DNA of 64,000 nucleotides from positions 248,001 through 312,000 of the forward strand of contig CAWDSH010000001.1 in NCBI GenBank assembly GCA_963804865.1. Direction: 5' to 3'. A program made the translations under genes and the position numbers. Positions 15,441 to 25,925 of this stretch are shown in pieces. Below the pieces are notes generated by a model that saw only the letters and a program-made list of their open reading frames with translations, was not told the DNA's origin and did no database searches. Every line of letters starts with the position of its first letter. Position 1 is the stretch's first letter. This stretch comes from CAVVEQ01 sp963804865. Its GTDB lineage: Bacteria; Chloroflexota; Anaerolineae; Anaerolineales; Anaerolineaceae.

Positions 15441-17855
15441 ATGGAAGAAATCAAACAAATAATTCTACCTGTTACCGGTATGACCTGCGCCAATTGCGTC
15501 GCTACAATAGAGAGAAATGTCAAAAAATTGGATGGAGTCATAACCGCAGGAGTAAATCTCTCTTCGGAACGTGCAACCATCGAATTTGATCCCGAGAAAC
15601 TTGGATTACCAGAAATTATCTCTAGAATCCAAAAAGCTGGATACGATGTAGCGCAAGGCGAAGCAGATCTGGTTTTAAAAGAATCAGTCGACGATGTTAA
15701 TGCGAGGTTGATAGAAAATCGACTGGGAAAAATCCAGGGGATACGTCAGGTAATAATAAACCTCAACACCGGACATGTAAAAGTTTTATATGTGCCCACC
15801 ATCATCAATCAATCAGATATTCGAAAAGCTATCAAATCACTGGGATTTCCGACCCAGGAACAAATTGGTGAAACTGTGGATGTTGAAGCGCAGGCTCGCC
15901 AGGCTGAGATTTCCAGCCAACAGAAAATGCTCCTCCTGGGTCTGATTTTCACCATTCCACTATTCACTTTTTCCATGCTTCGCGACCTGGGTATCCTGGG
16001 AGAAATGGTGACTCATGCTGCATGGGGTAATTGGCTGATGTTCATTCTCGCCACACCTGTGCAGTTTATCGTTGGATGGGGGTTTTATAAAGGCGCGTAC
16101 AAATCGCTGAAGAATCGAAGCGCCAATATGGATGTCCTGATCGCGATGGGCTCTTCAGCAGCATATTTCTACTCAATACCCGTCATGTTAGGATTTCTTA
16201 AAGGGCATGTGTATTTTGAGACTGCGGCTGTGATTATCACCCTTATTCGATTGGGGAAATTCCTTGAAGCCAAAGCAAAAGGTCACACCAGCGAAGCCAT
16301 TAAAAAGCTTCTCAATCTTCGTCCGAAAATGGCCAATATCACCAGGGGTGGTAAGGAATTGACTATTGCGGTAGATGATGTTCTTATGGGAGATATCGTG
16401 ACGGTCAAACCAGGGGAGAAATTCCCTGTCGATGGGGTGGTTATTGAGGGTCGATCCATCGTCGATGAATCGATGCTTACAGGGGAGTCGTTGCCGGTGG
16501 AGAAGAAACAGGGTGATTCCGTCACAGGGGCAACGCTAAATAAGACCGGATTGATCAAATTCGAGGCAGTGAAGGTCGGGAAACAGACGGTTCTGGCGCA
16601 GATCATTCGTCTCGTTGAAGAAGCTCAGGGCAGTAAAGCTCCAATTCAAAGATTAGTAGATCGAGTGTCAGAGTATTTTGTGCCGGCAGTGATCATTATT
16701 TCATTGGGCACATTTGTTTACTGGTATTTTTTTGCGCCGGCCATCGTTGGTGATCAATCGATATTTACCCGTGCTTTGATCAATATGGTAGCAGTATTGG
16801 TAATTGCCTGTCCTTGCGCGATGGGTCTGGCAACACCTACTGCGATTATGGTTGGAACTGGCAGAGGCGCACAATCAGGAATCTTGATCCGTTCAGGTGA
16901 AGCACTGGAGATAGCTGGAAAGGTGAAGAAGATAGTTTTCGATAAAACGGGGACGATAACTCGCGGACAACCCGTTGTCAATGATATTGTTGTCCTTAGT
17001 CCTGAATTGACTGAAAACAAATTACTTTTTTGGGCAGCCAGTGTTGAAAAAGGCAGCGAGCATCCGTTAGGAGAAGCCCTGGTTGCTGAAGCTGGTAATA
17101 GAAATCTGATCTTAAGTGATCCAAGTGGATTTGTGAATCAATCCGGATTGGGAGTAAGTGCAGAAATTGAAGGTAAAAAGGTGAGAATTGGTAATCTCCG
17201 TTTGATGGAGGGCAGCAAAGTCCAGATTACCAAGAACGCAGCTGAAATTGTCGAAAAATTCCAATCTGATGCAAAAACAGCCATGGTTATATCAATTGAT
17301 GATTTCATCGTTGGGGTCATCGCTGTGGCTGATCAAGTCAAGGAAGCTTCCAAAGAAGTTATTGCAGAATTAAAAGAAATGGGACTGCAAACCATCATGC
17401 TTACAGGGGATAACAAAAAAACTGCTGACGCGATAGCAGCTGAAGTAGGTATTGACCAGGTAATCGCTGAAGTCATGCCCGATGGAAAAAATTCGGAAAT
17501 AAAACGACTTCAGGAGGACGGCTCCTTGATAGCCATGGTGGGTGATGGCATCAATGACGCGCCTGCACTTGCCCAAGCTGATGTTGGCATGGCAATTGGC
17601 ACAGGCACTGATGTGGCAATCGCTGCTGCCCCAATCACCTTGATGGGCGGTACTCTGAAAAGCGTTTCAAAGGCGATCTCATTATCAAGGAGAACAGTAT
17701 CTACCATTAAGCAGAATCTATTTTGGGCATTTTTCTATAATGTAATTCTTATACCCATTGCTGCTGCAGGTTTGTTGAATCCCATGTTGGCAGCAGGTGC
17801 CATGGCATTCAGCAGTGTATTTGTAGTAACAAATAGCTTGAGACTAAAAAAGTAA
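15441..17855 (+). CDS. copA: Copper(I)-exporting P1B-type ATPase
   Basis: Membrane ATPase that pumps copper(I) out of the cytoplasm. The first HMA domain has GMTCANC (Cys16, Cys19). A second HMA-like repeat (about residues 73-140) has lost its CxxC. Membrane helices follow, with the actuator TGES, the transport-site CPC at about residue 457, the phosphorylation site DKTGT at about D501, the SEHPLGEAL motif and the hinge GDGINDAPALA at about 701-711. It has 804 residues. It is the last gene of the csoR-copZ-copA operon and is followed by a terminator. Confidence 0.95.
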   Translation: MEEIKQIILPVTGMTCANCVATIERNVKKLDGVITAGVNLSSERATIEFDPEKLGLPEIISRIQKAGYDVAQGEADLVLKESVDDVNARLIENRLGKIQGIRQVIINLNTGHVKVLYVPTIINQSDIRKAIKSLGFPTQEQIGETVDVEAQARQAEISSQQKMLLLGLIFTIPLFTFSMLRDLGILGEMVTHAAWGNWLMFILATPVQFIVGWGFYKGAYKSLKNRSANMDVLIAMGSSAAYFYSIPVMLGFLKGHVYFETAAVIITLIRLGKFLEAKAKGHTSEAIKKLLNLRPKMANITRGGKELTIAVDDVLMGDIVTVKPGEKFPVDGVVIEGRSIVDESMLTGESLPVEKKQGDSVTGATLNKTGLIKFEAVKVGKQTVLAQIIRLVEEAQGSKAPIQRLVDRVSEYFVPAVIIISLGTFVYWYFFAPAIVGDQSIFTRALINMVAVLVIACPCAMGLATPTAIMVGTGRGAQSGILIRSGEALEIAGKVKKIVFDKTGTITRGQPVVNDIVVLSPELTENKLLFWAASVEKGSEHPLGEALVAEAGNRNLILSDPSGFVNQSGLGVSAEIEGKKVRIGNLRLMEGSKVQITKNAAEIVEKFQSDAKTAMVISIDDFIVGVIAVADQVKEASKEVIAELKEMGLQTIMLTGDNKKTADAIAAEVGIDQVIAEVMPDGKNSEIKRLQEDGSLIAMVGDGINDAPALAQADVGMAIGTGTDVAIAAAPITLMGGTLKSVSKAISLSRRTVSTIKQNLFWAFFYNVILIPIAAAGLLNPMLAAGAMAFSSVFVVTNSLRLKK

Positions 17856-17870
17856 CCTGATATTCTGAGG

Positions 17871-17903
17871 AAAACCATCAGCAAAGCCTGGTGGTTTTTG
17901 TTT
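17871..17903 (+). terminator. Terminator after copA
   Basis: A 10-base stem (17871-17880 pairing with 17889-17898, one G-U position) with an 8-base loop and a T-rich tail. It lies 16 bases after the copA stop. Confidence 0.8.
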
Positions 17904-17956
17904 AAAAAGGTTGGATGGTAAAATTATTCATCATCCCTATATACACGAGGTAACTC

Positions 17957-19957
17957 ATGGATCCGCTTCAGGAAAAAGCCATCAATACCATCCGGTTTCT
18001 ATCTGCGGACGGAGTTCAACAGGCAAATTCCGGACATCCCGGCCTGCCAATGGGTGCAGCAGCCATGGCGTATACCATTTGGATGCGTCATTTGAGATTT
18101 AATCCAAAAGATCCAAAATGGTTCAACCGGGATCGATTCATTTTGTCGGGCGGTCATGGATCGATGCTTCTTTACAGCCTTCTGTTCTTGACAGGATATG
18201 ATCTACCCCTGGACCAGTTAAAACAATTCAGACAGTGGGGAAGCCTGACTCCGGGTCACCCAGAATATGGACTGACCCCTGGAGTGGAGACGACCACAGG
18301 TCCATTGGGACAGGGTTTTGCCAATGGGGTCGGGATGGCGGTAGCTGAATCCTTGTTGGCCGCGAGTTTCAACCAACCAGGGCATGATATTATTGACCAT
18401 TTTGTGTATGCAATTGTGACCGATGGAGACCTCATGGAAGGAGTTGCATCTGAGGCAGCTTCCTTTGCGGGGCATCAAAAGCTTGGAAAACTAATCTATC
18501 TATATGACGATAACCATATCACTATAGATGGTTCGACGGATCTTGCGTTTACAGAAGATCGAAGCAAGCGATTTGAAGCATACGGATGGCACGTACAAAA
18601 AGTTGATGATGGCAATGATGTGGATAAGATTGATCATGCCATTCAGTCGGCCAAAAAGGATCCTCGTCCATCGATCATCCTTTGCAGGACACATATTGGC
18701 TTTGGTTTACCCACCCGGCAGGATACTTCCAAAGCGCATGGAGAACCTCCCGGGTTCGAGGAATTAAACGCTGCAAAAGAAAACGCCAAGTGGCCTTTGG
18801 AGCCAACTTTCTACGTTCCAGAGGAAGTTTTAACTCATTTTCGAAGTGCGATAGCTCGTGGCAAAGAATTACAAAATGAGTGGGAAGTAAAACTGAAAAA
18901 ATATATTACACAATTCTCTGATTTAGGCGGGGAACTTAACCGTCGAATGGAGAATAAATTACCTGATAATTGGGACAAAAACTTACCTGATTTTCCACCT
19001 GATGCGAAAGGCGTTGCAACACGAGTTGCTTCGGGAAAGATGATCAATGCTTTGGCGGAATGTTTACCCGAGCTGGCAGGCGGCTCAGCAGACCTTGCTC
19101 CTTCAAATAACACCTGGATCCAAAATTCACCAGCTTTTCAAAAGGAAACCAGGACTGGACGCAATTTCCATTTTGGCGTTCGCGAACACGGCATGGGTTC
19201 AATTGTCAATGGCATGACAATCCATGGAGGATTGATTCCCTACGGTGCGACATTTCTTGTTTTTTCGGATTATATGCGCCCGACAGTTCGAATATCAGCG
19301 CTTTCTCATATCCCAAGCATCTGGGTTTACACACATGACAGCATCGGATTGGGTGAGGATGGACCGACACACCAGCCAGTAGAGCATATGGCTGCATTAC
19401 GTTCCATTCCAAATCTTGTGACCATTCGTCCATCAGATGCAAACGAAGTCCGCGAAGCCTGGAAAATGGCAATCGAACGGAGAAATGCCCCTACAGCAAT
19501 CCTGTTGACAAGGCAGGCATGCCCAATTGTCGATCGGACAGAATTTAATTCGGCGAGCGGATTGAAAAAGGGAGCGTATGTCTTAGCAGATTTGGGTCAA
19601 AAAGATCCAGAGATTGATCTTAATGGCTTCAGGCTCAGAAGTGTCCTTGATTGTAGAAGCCGGGAAACTGCTAGCAGAAAAGGGAATCGGTGTCAGGCTG
19701 GTTTCATTCCCCTCATGGGAGTTATTCAACCACCAGAGCAAAGCCTTACCAGGAACAAGTCCTGCCTGCCAAAATCAACAAGAGGCTTGCCGTGGAAGCG
19801 GGTGTGGCTCTTGGTTGGGAGCGCTGGGTTGGTGATAAAGGTGAGGTAATTTGCATGAAAGGTTATGGAGCTTCAGCTCCAATGAAAGTATTGTTTGAGA
19901 GAATTTGGATTTACCGTAGATAATGTTTTTAACTCTGCTATGAAATTAATGAAATGA
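17957..19957 (+). pseudogene. tkt: Transketolase, C-terminal part frameshifted
   Basis: Thiamine-diphosphate enzyme of the non-oxidative pentose-phosphate pathway. The frame from 17957 is intact for about 550 residues: ANSGHPGLPMGAAAMA, ILSGGHGSMLLYSLL, the thiamine-binding ATDGDLMEG-type motif (TDGDLMEGVASEA), and later FGVREHGMGSIVNGM and EDGPTHQPVEH. Near 19605 it shifts. The next frame carries ILMASGSEVSLIVEAG, a third frame from about 19735 carries EVICMKGYGASAPMKVLFE, and a fourth, near 19905, gives GFTVDNVFNSAMKLM and the stop at 19957. Every segment is well conserved, so indel errors are likely. If real, the enzyme loses its C-terminal domain. It heads a unit with rpiB and tal-pgi. 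Confidence 0.88.
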
Positions 19958-19968
19958 GGGCATAAATA

Positions 19969-20418
19969 ATGCGCGTAGCTGTCTCTTGTGATCATGCGGG
20001 GTATATTTATAAAGATTTGGTGATAGAGACTTTGGTGAATGAAGGTCATGAAGTCCTTGACCTGGGTACAAATGACACCAAGAGTGTGGATATTCCAGAT
20101 TTTGCAGAAAAAGCGGGCAGGGCTGTCCAGGAGAAAAAGGCTGAAAGAGCAGTGATATTATGCGGCTCTGGTATTGGTGCCTGTATCACCGCAAACAAGG
20201 TAAAAGGTGTGTATGCCAGTGTCTGCCATGACACTTATTCTGCCCATCAGGGTGTTGAACATGACAACATGAATGCATTATGTATCGGCACACGTGTAAT
20301 TGGGGAATTTCTTGCCAAAGAGATCGTCAAATCATTTATAAATGCCAGGTTTCTGGAAAATGAAGAAAGATTTGTTCGCCGATCCGGGAAAATCACCAAA
20401 GTCGAAGAGAAAGGATGA
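19969..20418 (+). CDS. rpiB: Ribose-5-phosphate isomerase B
   Basis: Interconverts ribose 5-phosphate and ribulose 5-phosphate. The N-terminal VAVSCDHAGYIYKD, the catalytic-cysteine loop LCGSGIGACITANKVKGVYA and the HNMNAL-like segment (EHDNMNALCIGTRVIG) follow RpiB, not RpiA. The length of 149 residues is normal. It lies 11 bases after the transketolase stop and 6 bases before tal-pgi in one operon. Confidence 0.95.
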   Translation: MRVAVSCDHAGYIYKDLVIETLVNEGHEVLDLGTNDTKSVDIPDFAEKAGRAVQEKKAERAVILCGSGIGACITANKVKGVYASVCHDTYSAHQGVEHDNMNALCIGTRVIGEFLAKEIVKSFINARFLENEERFVRRSGKITKVEEKG

Positions 20419-20424
20419 TCATTA

Positions 20425-23211
20425 ATGGGTTCGATAACAGAATTGCATAACCTTGGACAATCACTTTGGTACGATAATATCCAACGCCGGTTGATCGAAA
20501 ATGGGGAATTAGAAGCATTGATTCAAGCAGGCGAGATCAAAGGTGTTACTTCGAACCCAACCATCTTTAACAACGCCATTTCAAAGTCGATCGATTACGA
20601 TACAGCACTGAAACCATTAGCCTGGTCAGGTTGGAAAGCAGAGGATATCTTCTGGCAATTAGCCGTAGAAGATATTCAAGCAGCAGCTGATCTTTTTCTA
20701 CCCCTTTATCAGCAATCCAAAGGTATGGATGGTTACGTTAGCCTGGAGGTAAGTCCATTAATCGCCAATGATACTGCTGCAACTGTGGAAGCCGCAAAGG
20801 TGCTCTGGGAGCGGGTAAATAAGCCGAATCTCATGATCAAGATACCGGCAACTAAAGCTGGCATTCCGGCAATAAGGCAAACGATCGCTGCTGGAATAAA
20901 TGTGAATGTAACCTTGATATTTTCCCTGGAGCGATATGAAGCGGTAATGGAGGCTTATTTATCAGGTCTTGAAGACAGGGTGGGTAAGAGTTTACCCATC
21001 GATAGTATTGCTTCTGTCGCATCGTTCTTTGTTTCAAGAGTTGATACCAAAGTCGACGGGATGTTAAAAGAAATGATCCTGGGGAATCCAGCAATCAAAT
21101 CAGATCTATTACCCCTTTTTGGAAAAGCTGCAATCGCAAATGCAAAAATGGCATATTCATTATTTCTCCGAACCTTTCAAACAGACCGATTCAAACAGCT
21201 GGAAAAGAAAGGTGCAAGAAAGCAACGCCCATTATGGGCTTCCACCAGTACGAAGAATCCAGAGTATCGGGATGTCATTTATGTGGAAGAATTGATCGGT
21301 GACCATACTGTCAACACATTGCCACCGGCTACCCTGGATGCGTTCAGGGATCATGGAATTGCTTCAATCACGATTGATAAAGAGCCAGCAAAGGTTGAGA
21401 AAACTTTTCAATATCTCGAAAATGTTGGTATTTCGATGCAAAAGGTTTCTACAGAGCTTGAAGAAGAGGGAGTCAATTCATTTGCAGATGCATTCGGTTC
21501 CTTATTGAATTCCATAGAGACCAGGCGCACCAAGGCAGTTAAGGAGCTAGGGCCACTTGGTAAAAATGTTTTGGAAATTATCGAAAATCTCGAAAATCAG
21601 GATGTGATTAATCGACTCCATAATCACGATGCTTCCTTGTGGGTTGAGGATGTAAAAGCCCAAGAAGAGATCAAACAAAGACTGGGTTGGTTAATTGCAC
21701 CTACGGAGGGTAAAAAACACCTGAAGCAATATGAAGAACTTAGGGATTCCTGCCTGAAAAAGGGTATCAGGAAAGCGCTTGTCCTGGGAATGGGGGGTTC
21801 GTCTCTTGCTCCTGAAGTTTTCAGTCTCGTGTTTTCAAATGCACAGGAGAATAAGGCGCATTCATTGGAACTTTCTGTTCTGGATTCGACCGATCCCGAT
21901 CAGGTTAGTGTAGCTGTGGACAAATTTCCTCCAGGTGACACTTTATACATTCTCTCGAGCAAATCTGGATCGACTGCGGAAGTGAACGCATTCTTTAGAT
22001 ATTTCTGGAGCTTGTCTGAAAATCAACTTGGGCGCGACGCAGGTGACCATTTTGTTGCAATCACTGACCCGGGTACTTCATTGGAAAAATTGGCGAAGGA
22101 ACATCATTTCACAAATATATTTTATGGCGATCCAACAGTTGGCGGTCGTTTTTCAGCGTTAACAGCTTTTGGTCTTGTGCCAGCGACTCTTGCGGGTGTG
22201 GATGTCGAAAGACTTCTCAATCGGGCTGAGATAATGAAAGGTCAATGTCTGCAAGGTATACCTTATAGCAGAAATCCCGGTCTATTACTTGGAAGTCTGA
22301 TTGGTTATTGGGCAGATCATGGAAGAGATAAACTCACATTGCTTTCTGACTCTGAAATTTCAAGTTTTGGTTCCTGGCTGGAACAATTGATCGCGGAAAG
22401 CACAGGCAAGCAAGGGAAAGGGATTCTTCCCATCGTTAATGAGCCATTGGTCGATGCGCACGATTATGGTGATGATCGCGTATTTGTATATTTACGCATT
22501 TCTGGATCTTTGGATGGTTTTTCTGATAACTTGATAATGGCTGGTCAACCTGTGATAATCCTTCCGCTAGTTGATCTATATGACCTCGGGAGTGAAATTT
22601 TTCGCTGGGAGATGGCAGTTTCTCTCGCTTGTGTATCGATGAAAATCAATCCATTCGATCAACCTGATGTTCAATTCAATAAATCACTTACCCAACAAAT
22701 GATCACCGATTATGAGAATACCCAATCCCTAATTGAAGACGCACCGATATGGAATAATGATCACTTTAAGATCTTGGGGAAAAAATGGTCAGGATTTAGT
22801 GAATATAAAAACATAACCGAAGTTTTGGAATCATTCATCTCCGAGGCACGAAAAGGTGATTATATAGCCATCAATTCTTTTATTCCCAGAACCAGTAAGA
22901 ATGAAGAAATATTAGCCAAACTCCGGGAGAAATTATTATTAGAAACGAAAATCCCCACTACATTAGGTTTTGGCCCCCGGTTTCTGCATTCGACAGGTCA
23001 ATTACACAAGGGAGGTGCCAACACCGGCATCTTCATAGAAATCACTCAGGATCCGCAAAAAGATATCAATATTCCTGGAGAAAACATGACCTTTGGTATT
23101 CTTGAACGTGCCCAAGCTTTAGGGGATTTCAAAGCTCTTCAGGAACGAGGAAGAAGGATCATCCGAATTCACGCAGTTACCAGTCATCTTGATGAAATCA
23201 CGCTTTCATAA
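20425..23211 (+). CDS. Bifunctional transaldolase / glucose-6-phosphate isomerase
   Basis: Two enzymes in one 928-residue chain. The N-terminal transaldolase (about 1-370) shows GVTSNPTIFNNAI, the Schiff-base lysine in LMIKIPATKAG and NVTLIFSLERYE. The C-terminal glucose-6-phosphate isomerase (about 400-928) shows LGMGGSSLAPEV, the sugar-phosphate SSKSGSTAEVNAFF and GGRFSALTAFGLVP. This fusion occurs in several bacterial groups and links the pentose-phosphate pathway to glycolysis. It ends 22 bases after a potential in-frame start of the next gene, whose preferred start lies 13 bases downstream. Confidence 0.95.
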   Translation: MGSITELHNLGQSLWYDNIQRRLIENGELEALIQAGEIKGVTSNPTIFNNAISKSIDYDTALKPLAWSGWKAEDIFWQLAVEDIQAAADLFLPLYQQSKGMDGYVSLEVSPLIANDTAATVEAAKVLWERVNKPNLMIKIPATKAGIPAIRQTIAAGINVNVTLIFSLERYEAVMEAYLSGLEDRVGKSLPIDSIASVASFFVSRVDTKVDGMLKEMILGNPAIKSDLLPLFGKAAIANAKMAYSLFLRTFQTDRFKQLEKKGARKQRPLWASTSTKNPEYRDVIYVEELIGDHTVNTLPPATLDAFRDHGIASITIDKEPAKVEKTFQYLENVGISMQKVSTELEEEGVNSFADAFGSLLNSIETRRTKAVKELGPLGKNVLEIIENLENQDVINRLHNHDASLWVEDVKAQEEIKQRLGWLIAPTEGKKHLKQYEELRDSCLKKGIRKALVLGMGGSSLAPEVFSLVFSNAQENKAHSLELSVLDSTDPDQVSVAVDKFPPGDTLYILSSKSGSTAEVNAFFRYFWSLSENQLGRDAGDHFVAITDPGTSLEKLAKEHHFTNIFYGDPTVGGRFSALTAFGLVPATLAGVDVERLLNRAEIMKGQCLQGIPYSRNPGLLLGSLIGYWADHGRDKLTLLSDSEISSFGSWLEQLIAESTGKQGKGILPIVNEPLVDAHDYGDDRVFVYLRISGSLDGFSDNLIMAGQPVIILPLVDLYDLGSEIFRWEMAVSLACVSMKINPFDQPDVQFNKSLTQQMITDYENTQSLIEDAPIWNNDHFKILGKKWSGFSEYKNITEVLESFISEARKGDYIAINSFIPRTSKNEEILAKLREKLLLETKIPTTLGFGPRFLHSTGQLHKGGANTGIFIEITQDPQKDINIPGENMTFGILERAQALGDFKALQERGRRIIRIHAVTSHLDEITLS

Positions 23212-23224
23212 GGTGAACAAGATC

Positions 23225-23575
23225 ATGGCTGATCGACTGGAAGAATTTGAAAATTACCGCAGACGGATGAATTCGAGAATTGAAGGAATCGATCATCTTG
23301 GAATAAAACGTTTTTTCAATCTTGATAATGCAGCCTATCTAGATGGCGTATTGGATGCTAAGACCAAGGAATTGTTAGGTCTGGTTGCATCAATGGTTTT
23401 ACGTTGCAATGACTGTATTGACTACCATATCATTCAATGCGTGAAATCAGGTTATAAAGACGAAGAACTTTTTGAAGCATTCAATGTCGCTTTAGTAGTA
23501 GGTGGGAGTATTGTAATCCCTCATCTAAGACATGCTGTTGAAACGCTTGATCTTTACCGGCAACGAATGAAATGA
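23225..23575 (+). CDS. Carboxymuconolactone decarboxylase/AhpD-like protein
   Basis: A 116-residue helical protein of the CMD/AhpD family. The motif VLRCNDCIDYHIIQCVKSGY has the redox-type CxxC followed by histidine seen in AhpD-like peroxidase partners and in many uncharacterised relatives. The ATG at 23225 has AAGGTGA upstream; a longer frame from 23189 overlaps the end of tal-pgi. It ends the pentose-phosphate unit. Its function is not clear from sequence; a thiol-disulfide role is suggested by CxxCxxxH. Confidence 0.8.
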   Translation: MADRLEEFENYRRRMNSRIEGIDHLGIKRFFNLDNAAYLDGVLDAKTKELLGLVASMVLRCNDCIDYHIIQCVKSGYKDEELFEAFNVALVVGGSIVIPHLRHAVETLDLYRQRMK

Positions 23576-23596
23576 TCAGGATAAACGGTTATTCAG

Positions 23597-24509
23597 TTAT
23601 TTTACTTCTTTGATGGATGCCAGATTCATAGCGAGTGCTAAAGCACCGAGTACTCCAGCTTTCTGGCCTAGTTTGGGTGGAACTATATATATATCCAGAT
23701 CGGAAAGTATCTCCTTTGTTTGGATATACCCATTTAACATGGTATTTAGGTTGCTCCGTACCATGGGAAAGAGCTTCATTTGACGCATCACGCCGCCACC
23801 TAAAATGATCCTGGATGGTGAAAGCATCAGCACCACAGCCTGCAATGCCTGAGCAATATAATCAGCTTCCAATTCCCAAGCTGGGTGGTTTTCCGGTAAA
23901 TTTTCCCCGGGAGAATCCCACCGTGATTTAATCGATGGACCGCTTGCAAGGCCTTCAAAACAATCATGATGAAATGGGCAAATACCTATAAAGGGATCGA
24001 TGATTAAATCATGCTTAAGGAAAATATGCCCCATCTCAGGGTGCAGCATCCCGTGTAACGGCTTCCCATCAATGATGGCCCCTCCACCAATACCTGTGCC
24101 AATAGTAAGGTACACAAGGTTCTTCAATCCGATACCAGCACCCCAGGTCAGTTCACCAAGTGCTGCAGCGTTTACGTCTGTATCAATATGAACAGGCACG
24201 CCTAATCGAGCGCTTACTACTTCTGGAATATTTGTATCCCTCCAGGCGACTTTTGGAGTAGTAGTTATTGATCCATAATGTGTCGGAATTCTTTTCAAGA
24301 TCCAATGGGCCAAAGCAGCCTATCCCTATTGATTTAAGGCTGATTCCCAGAGTATTCATTTGATCAATGAAAAACTTCTCGACCTTTCTCAGCGTATTAT
24401 GCGGATCAATTGTCTCGATGCGGCATTCCGAAAGGATGTTATTCGGTGAACTCCCAATGATACATATAAACTTTGTTCCACCAGCTTCAATGCCACCGAA
24501 ATATTCCAT
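23597..24509 (-). pseudogene. ROK-family sugar kinase (fructokinase-like), single frameshift
   Basis: ROK kinase that phosphorylates a hexose with ATP. The N-terminal frame starts at 24509 with AAGGAG upstream and carries the phosphate loop GGIEAGGTKFICIIG and GIGCFGPLDL. Near 24295 the frame changes, and the second frame carries TDVNAAALGELTWGAG, IGTGIGGGAIIDG, the zinc ligands in HPEMGH and CPFHHDCFEGLASGPSI, and LSPSRIILGGGV. The zinc site with CPFHxDC-EG-ASGP resembles ROK fructokinases more than glucokinases. One base repairs the whole protein, so this is probably an indel error. It stands alone between two plus-strand units. Confidence 0.85.
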
Positions 24510-24635
24510 ATTCAACTCCTTTGATGATATATCAATTTTACTTGTTTTAGGAAATTAGTAACCGATTGTCGATAATTTGTGTTAATATCACAAGGTTCAG
24601 TACCTGAAATAATTCCTGACGGGAAGGGTGAAATC

Positions 24636-25814
24636 ATGGATATTTTCAAGAAATGCTTTGAGTATACAACCGCGAAAGAAGCAATGGAAAAAGGTATTTA
24701 CCCATATTTTATTCCGCTTGATGAAAACGAAGGTACGGAAGTCATATTCCGGGGGCAACGATTAATCATGTGCGGGTCTAATAATTACCTGGGATTAACC
24801 ACTCATCCCAAAGTCCGCGAGGCAGCAATAAAAGCCGTCGAACGTTTTGGCACCAGTTGCACTGGATCGCGATTCTTGAATGGTACCCTGGCAATGCACG
24901 AACAGCTTGAGCATGAACTGGCTGAGTGGGTTGGGAAAGAGACATCCCTGGTATTTTCAACTGGAATGCAGACCAATCTTGGTGTGGTTAGTGCGCTAGT
25001 TTCGAGAGATGATGTTGTGGTTCTGGATAAGGATGATCATGCCAGTATTGTTGATGGAGCCAGATTAAGTTTTGGCAAGATTGAACGTTTCAAACACAAT
25101 GATATCGATCATCTAAAAAGAGTCCTATCTTCAATTCCCGAGGAAAACGGAAGAATTATCATTGTGGATGGCATGTTTAGTATGGAGGGCGACCTGGCTG
25201 ATTTGCCAGGAATTGCGGCAGTGGCTTCGCAATTTGGAGCCAGGCTCATGGTGGACGATGCGCATGGAATGGGCGTCCTGGGAGGGGGCAGGGGAACCGT
25301 TGAGCATTTTGGTTTGGGGAAGGAGGTTGACCTTATCATGTCAACATTCTCCAAATCGTTTGCATCGCTGGGTGGATTTATTGCTGGAAGCAGTGATGTT
25401 ATCCACTTTATTAAGCACCATGCCCGGGCATTGATTTTCAGCGCCAGTATTCCCCCCGCGAACGCAGCCGCTGCACTGGCTGCACTTGATGTAATGAGGG
25501 TTGAACCTCAGCGCTGCGCCAGGGTTTTAGAGATTGCGCAGAAAATGAGAACTGGACTATCGGAACTTGGCTTTGACATTGGGAATTCTGTGACACCCGT
25601 TATTCCGGTGATCATTGGAGAAGATGAAAAAACGTTCATCATGTGGAAACGGCTTTTTGATAATGGCGTTTTTGTCAATCCTGTCATTGCACCCGCGGTC
25701 CCACCTGGTAAACAATTGTTACGCACCAGTTACATGGCTACACACACGGATCAACAGATGGATTTTGTGCTGCAGAAATTTGAATCTGTCGGAAAAGAAT
25801 TGAATTTGATTTGA
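24636..25814 (+). CDS. Alpha-oxoamine synthase, serine palmitoyltransferase-like
   Basis: Pyridoxal-phosphate enzyme that condenses an acyl-CoA with an amino acid. It shows SNNYLGLTTHPKV, the FGTSCTGSRFLNGTLAMHEQLE segment typical of serine palmitoyltransferase and related enzymes, DDHASIVDGARLS, VDDAHGMGVLG and the cofactor lysine in TFSKSFASLGGF. The start at 24636 has AAGGGTG upstream and gives 392 residues. BioF (8-amino-7-oxononanoate synthase) and Kbl (glycine C-acetyltransferase) are the alternatives. No biotin or threonine-degradation genes are nearby, and the GSRFLNGT motif favours a sphingoid-base-type enzyme. It is a single-gene unit with its own terminator. Confidence 0.8.
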   Translation: MDIFKKCFEYTTAKEAMEKGIYPYFIPLDENEGTEVIFRGQRLIMCGSNNYLGLTTHPKVREAAIKAVERFGTSCTGSRFLNGTLAMHEQLEHELAEWVGKETSLVFSTGMQTNLGVVSALVSRDDVVVLDKDDHASIVDGARLSFGKIERFKHNDIDHLKRVLSSIPEENGRIIIVDGMFSMEGDLADLPGIAAVASQFGARLMVDDAHGMGVLGGGRGTVEHFGLGKEVDLIMSTFSKSFASLGGFIAGSSDVIHFIKHHARALIFSASIPPANAAAALAALDVMRVEPQRCARVLEIAQKMRTGLSELGFDIGNSVTPVIPVIIGEDEKTFIMWKRLFDNGVFVNPVIAPAVPPGKQLLRTSYMATHTDQQMDFVLQKFESVGKELNLI

Positions 25815-25852
25815 AAAACACCCCTGTGAGCTCTCACAGGGGTGTTTTTTTG
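25814..25852 (+). terminator. Strong terminator after the alpha-oxoamine synthase
   Basis: A perfect 17-base inverted repeat (25814-25830 and 25833-25849) with almost no loop, followed by T residues. It begins at the stop codon of the preceding gene. Confidence 0.9.
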
Positions 25853-25925
25853 GATCTCCCATAAAGTACATTTACGGATAGCTGCTCCCAGTTGATAATT
25901 CCCTTGAGTATAATTCTCACATCAA

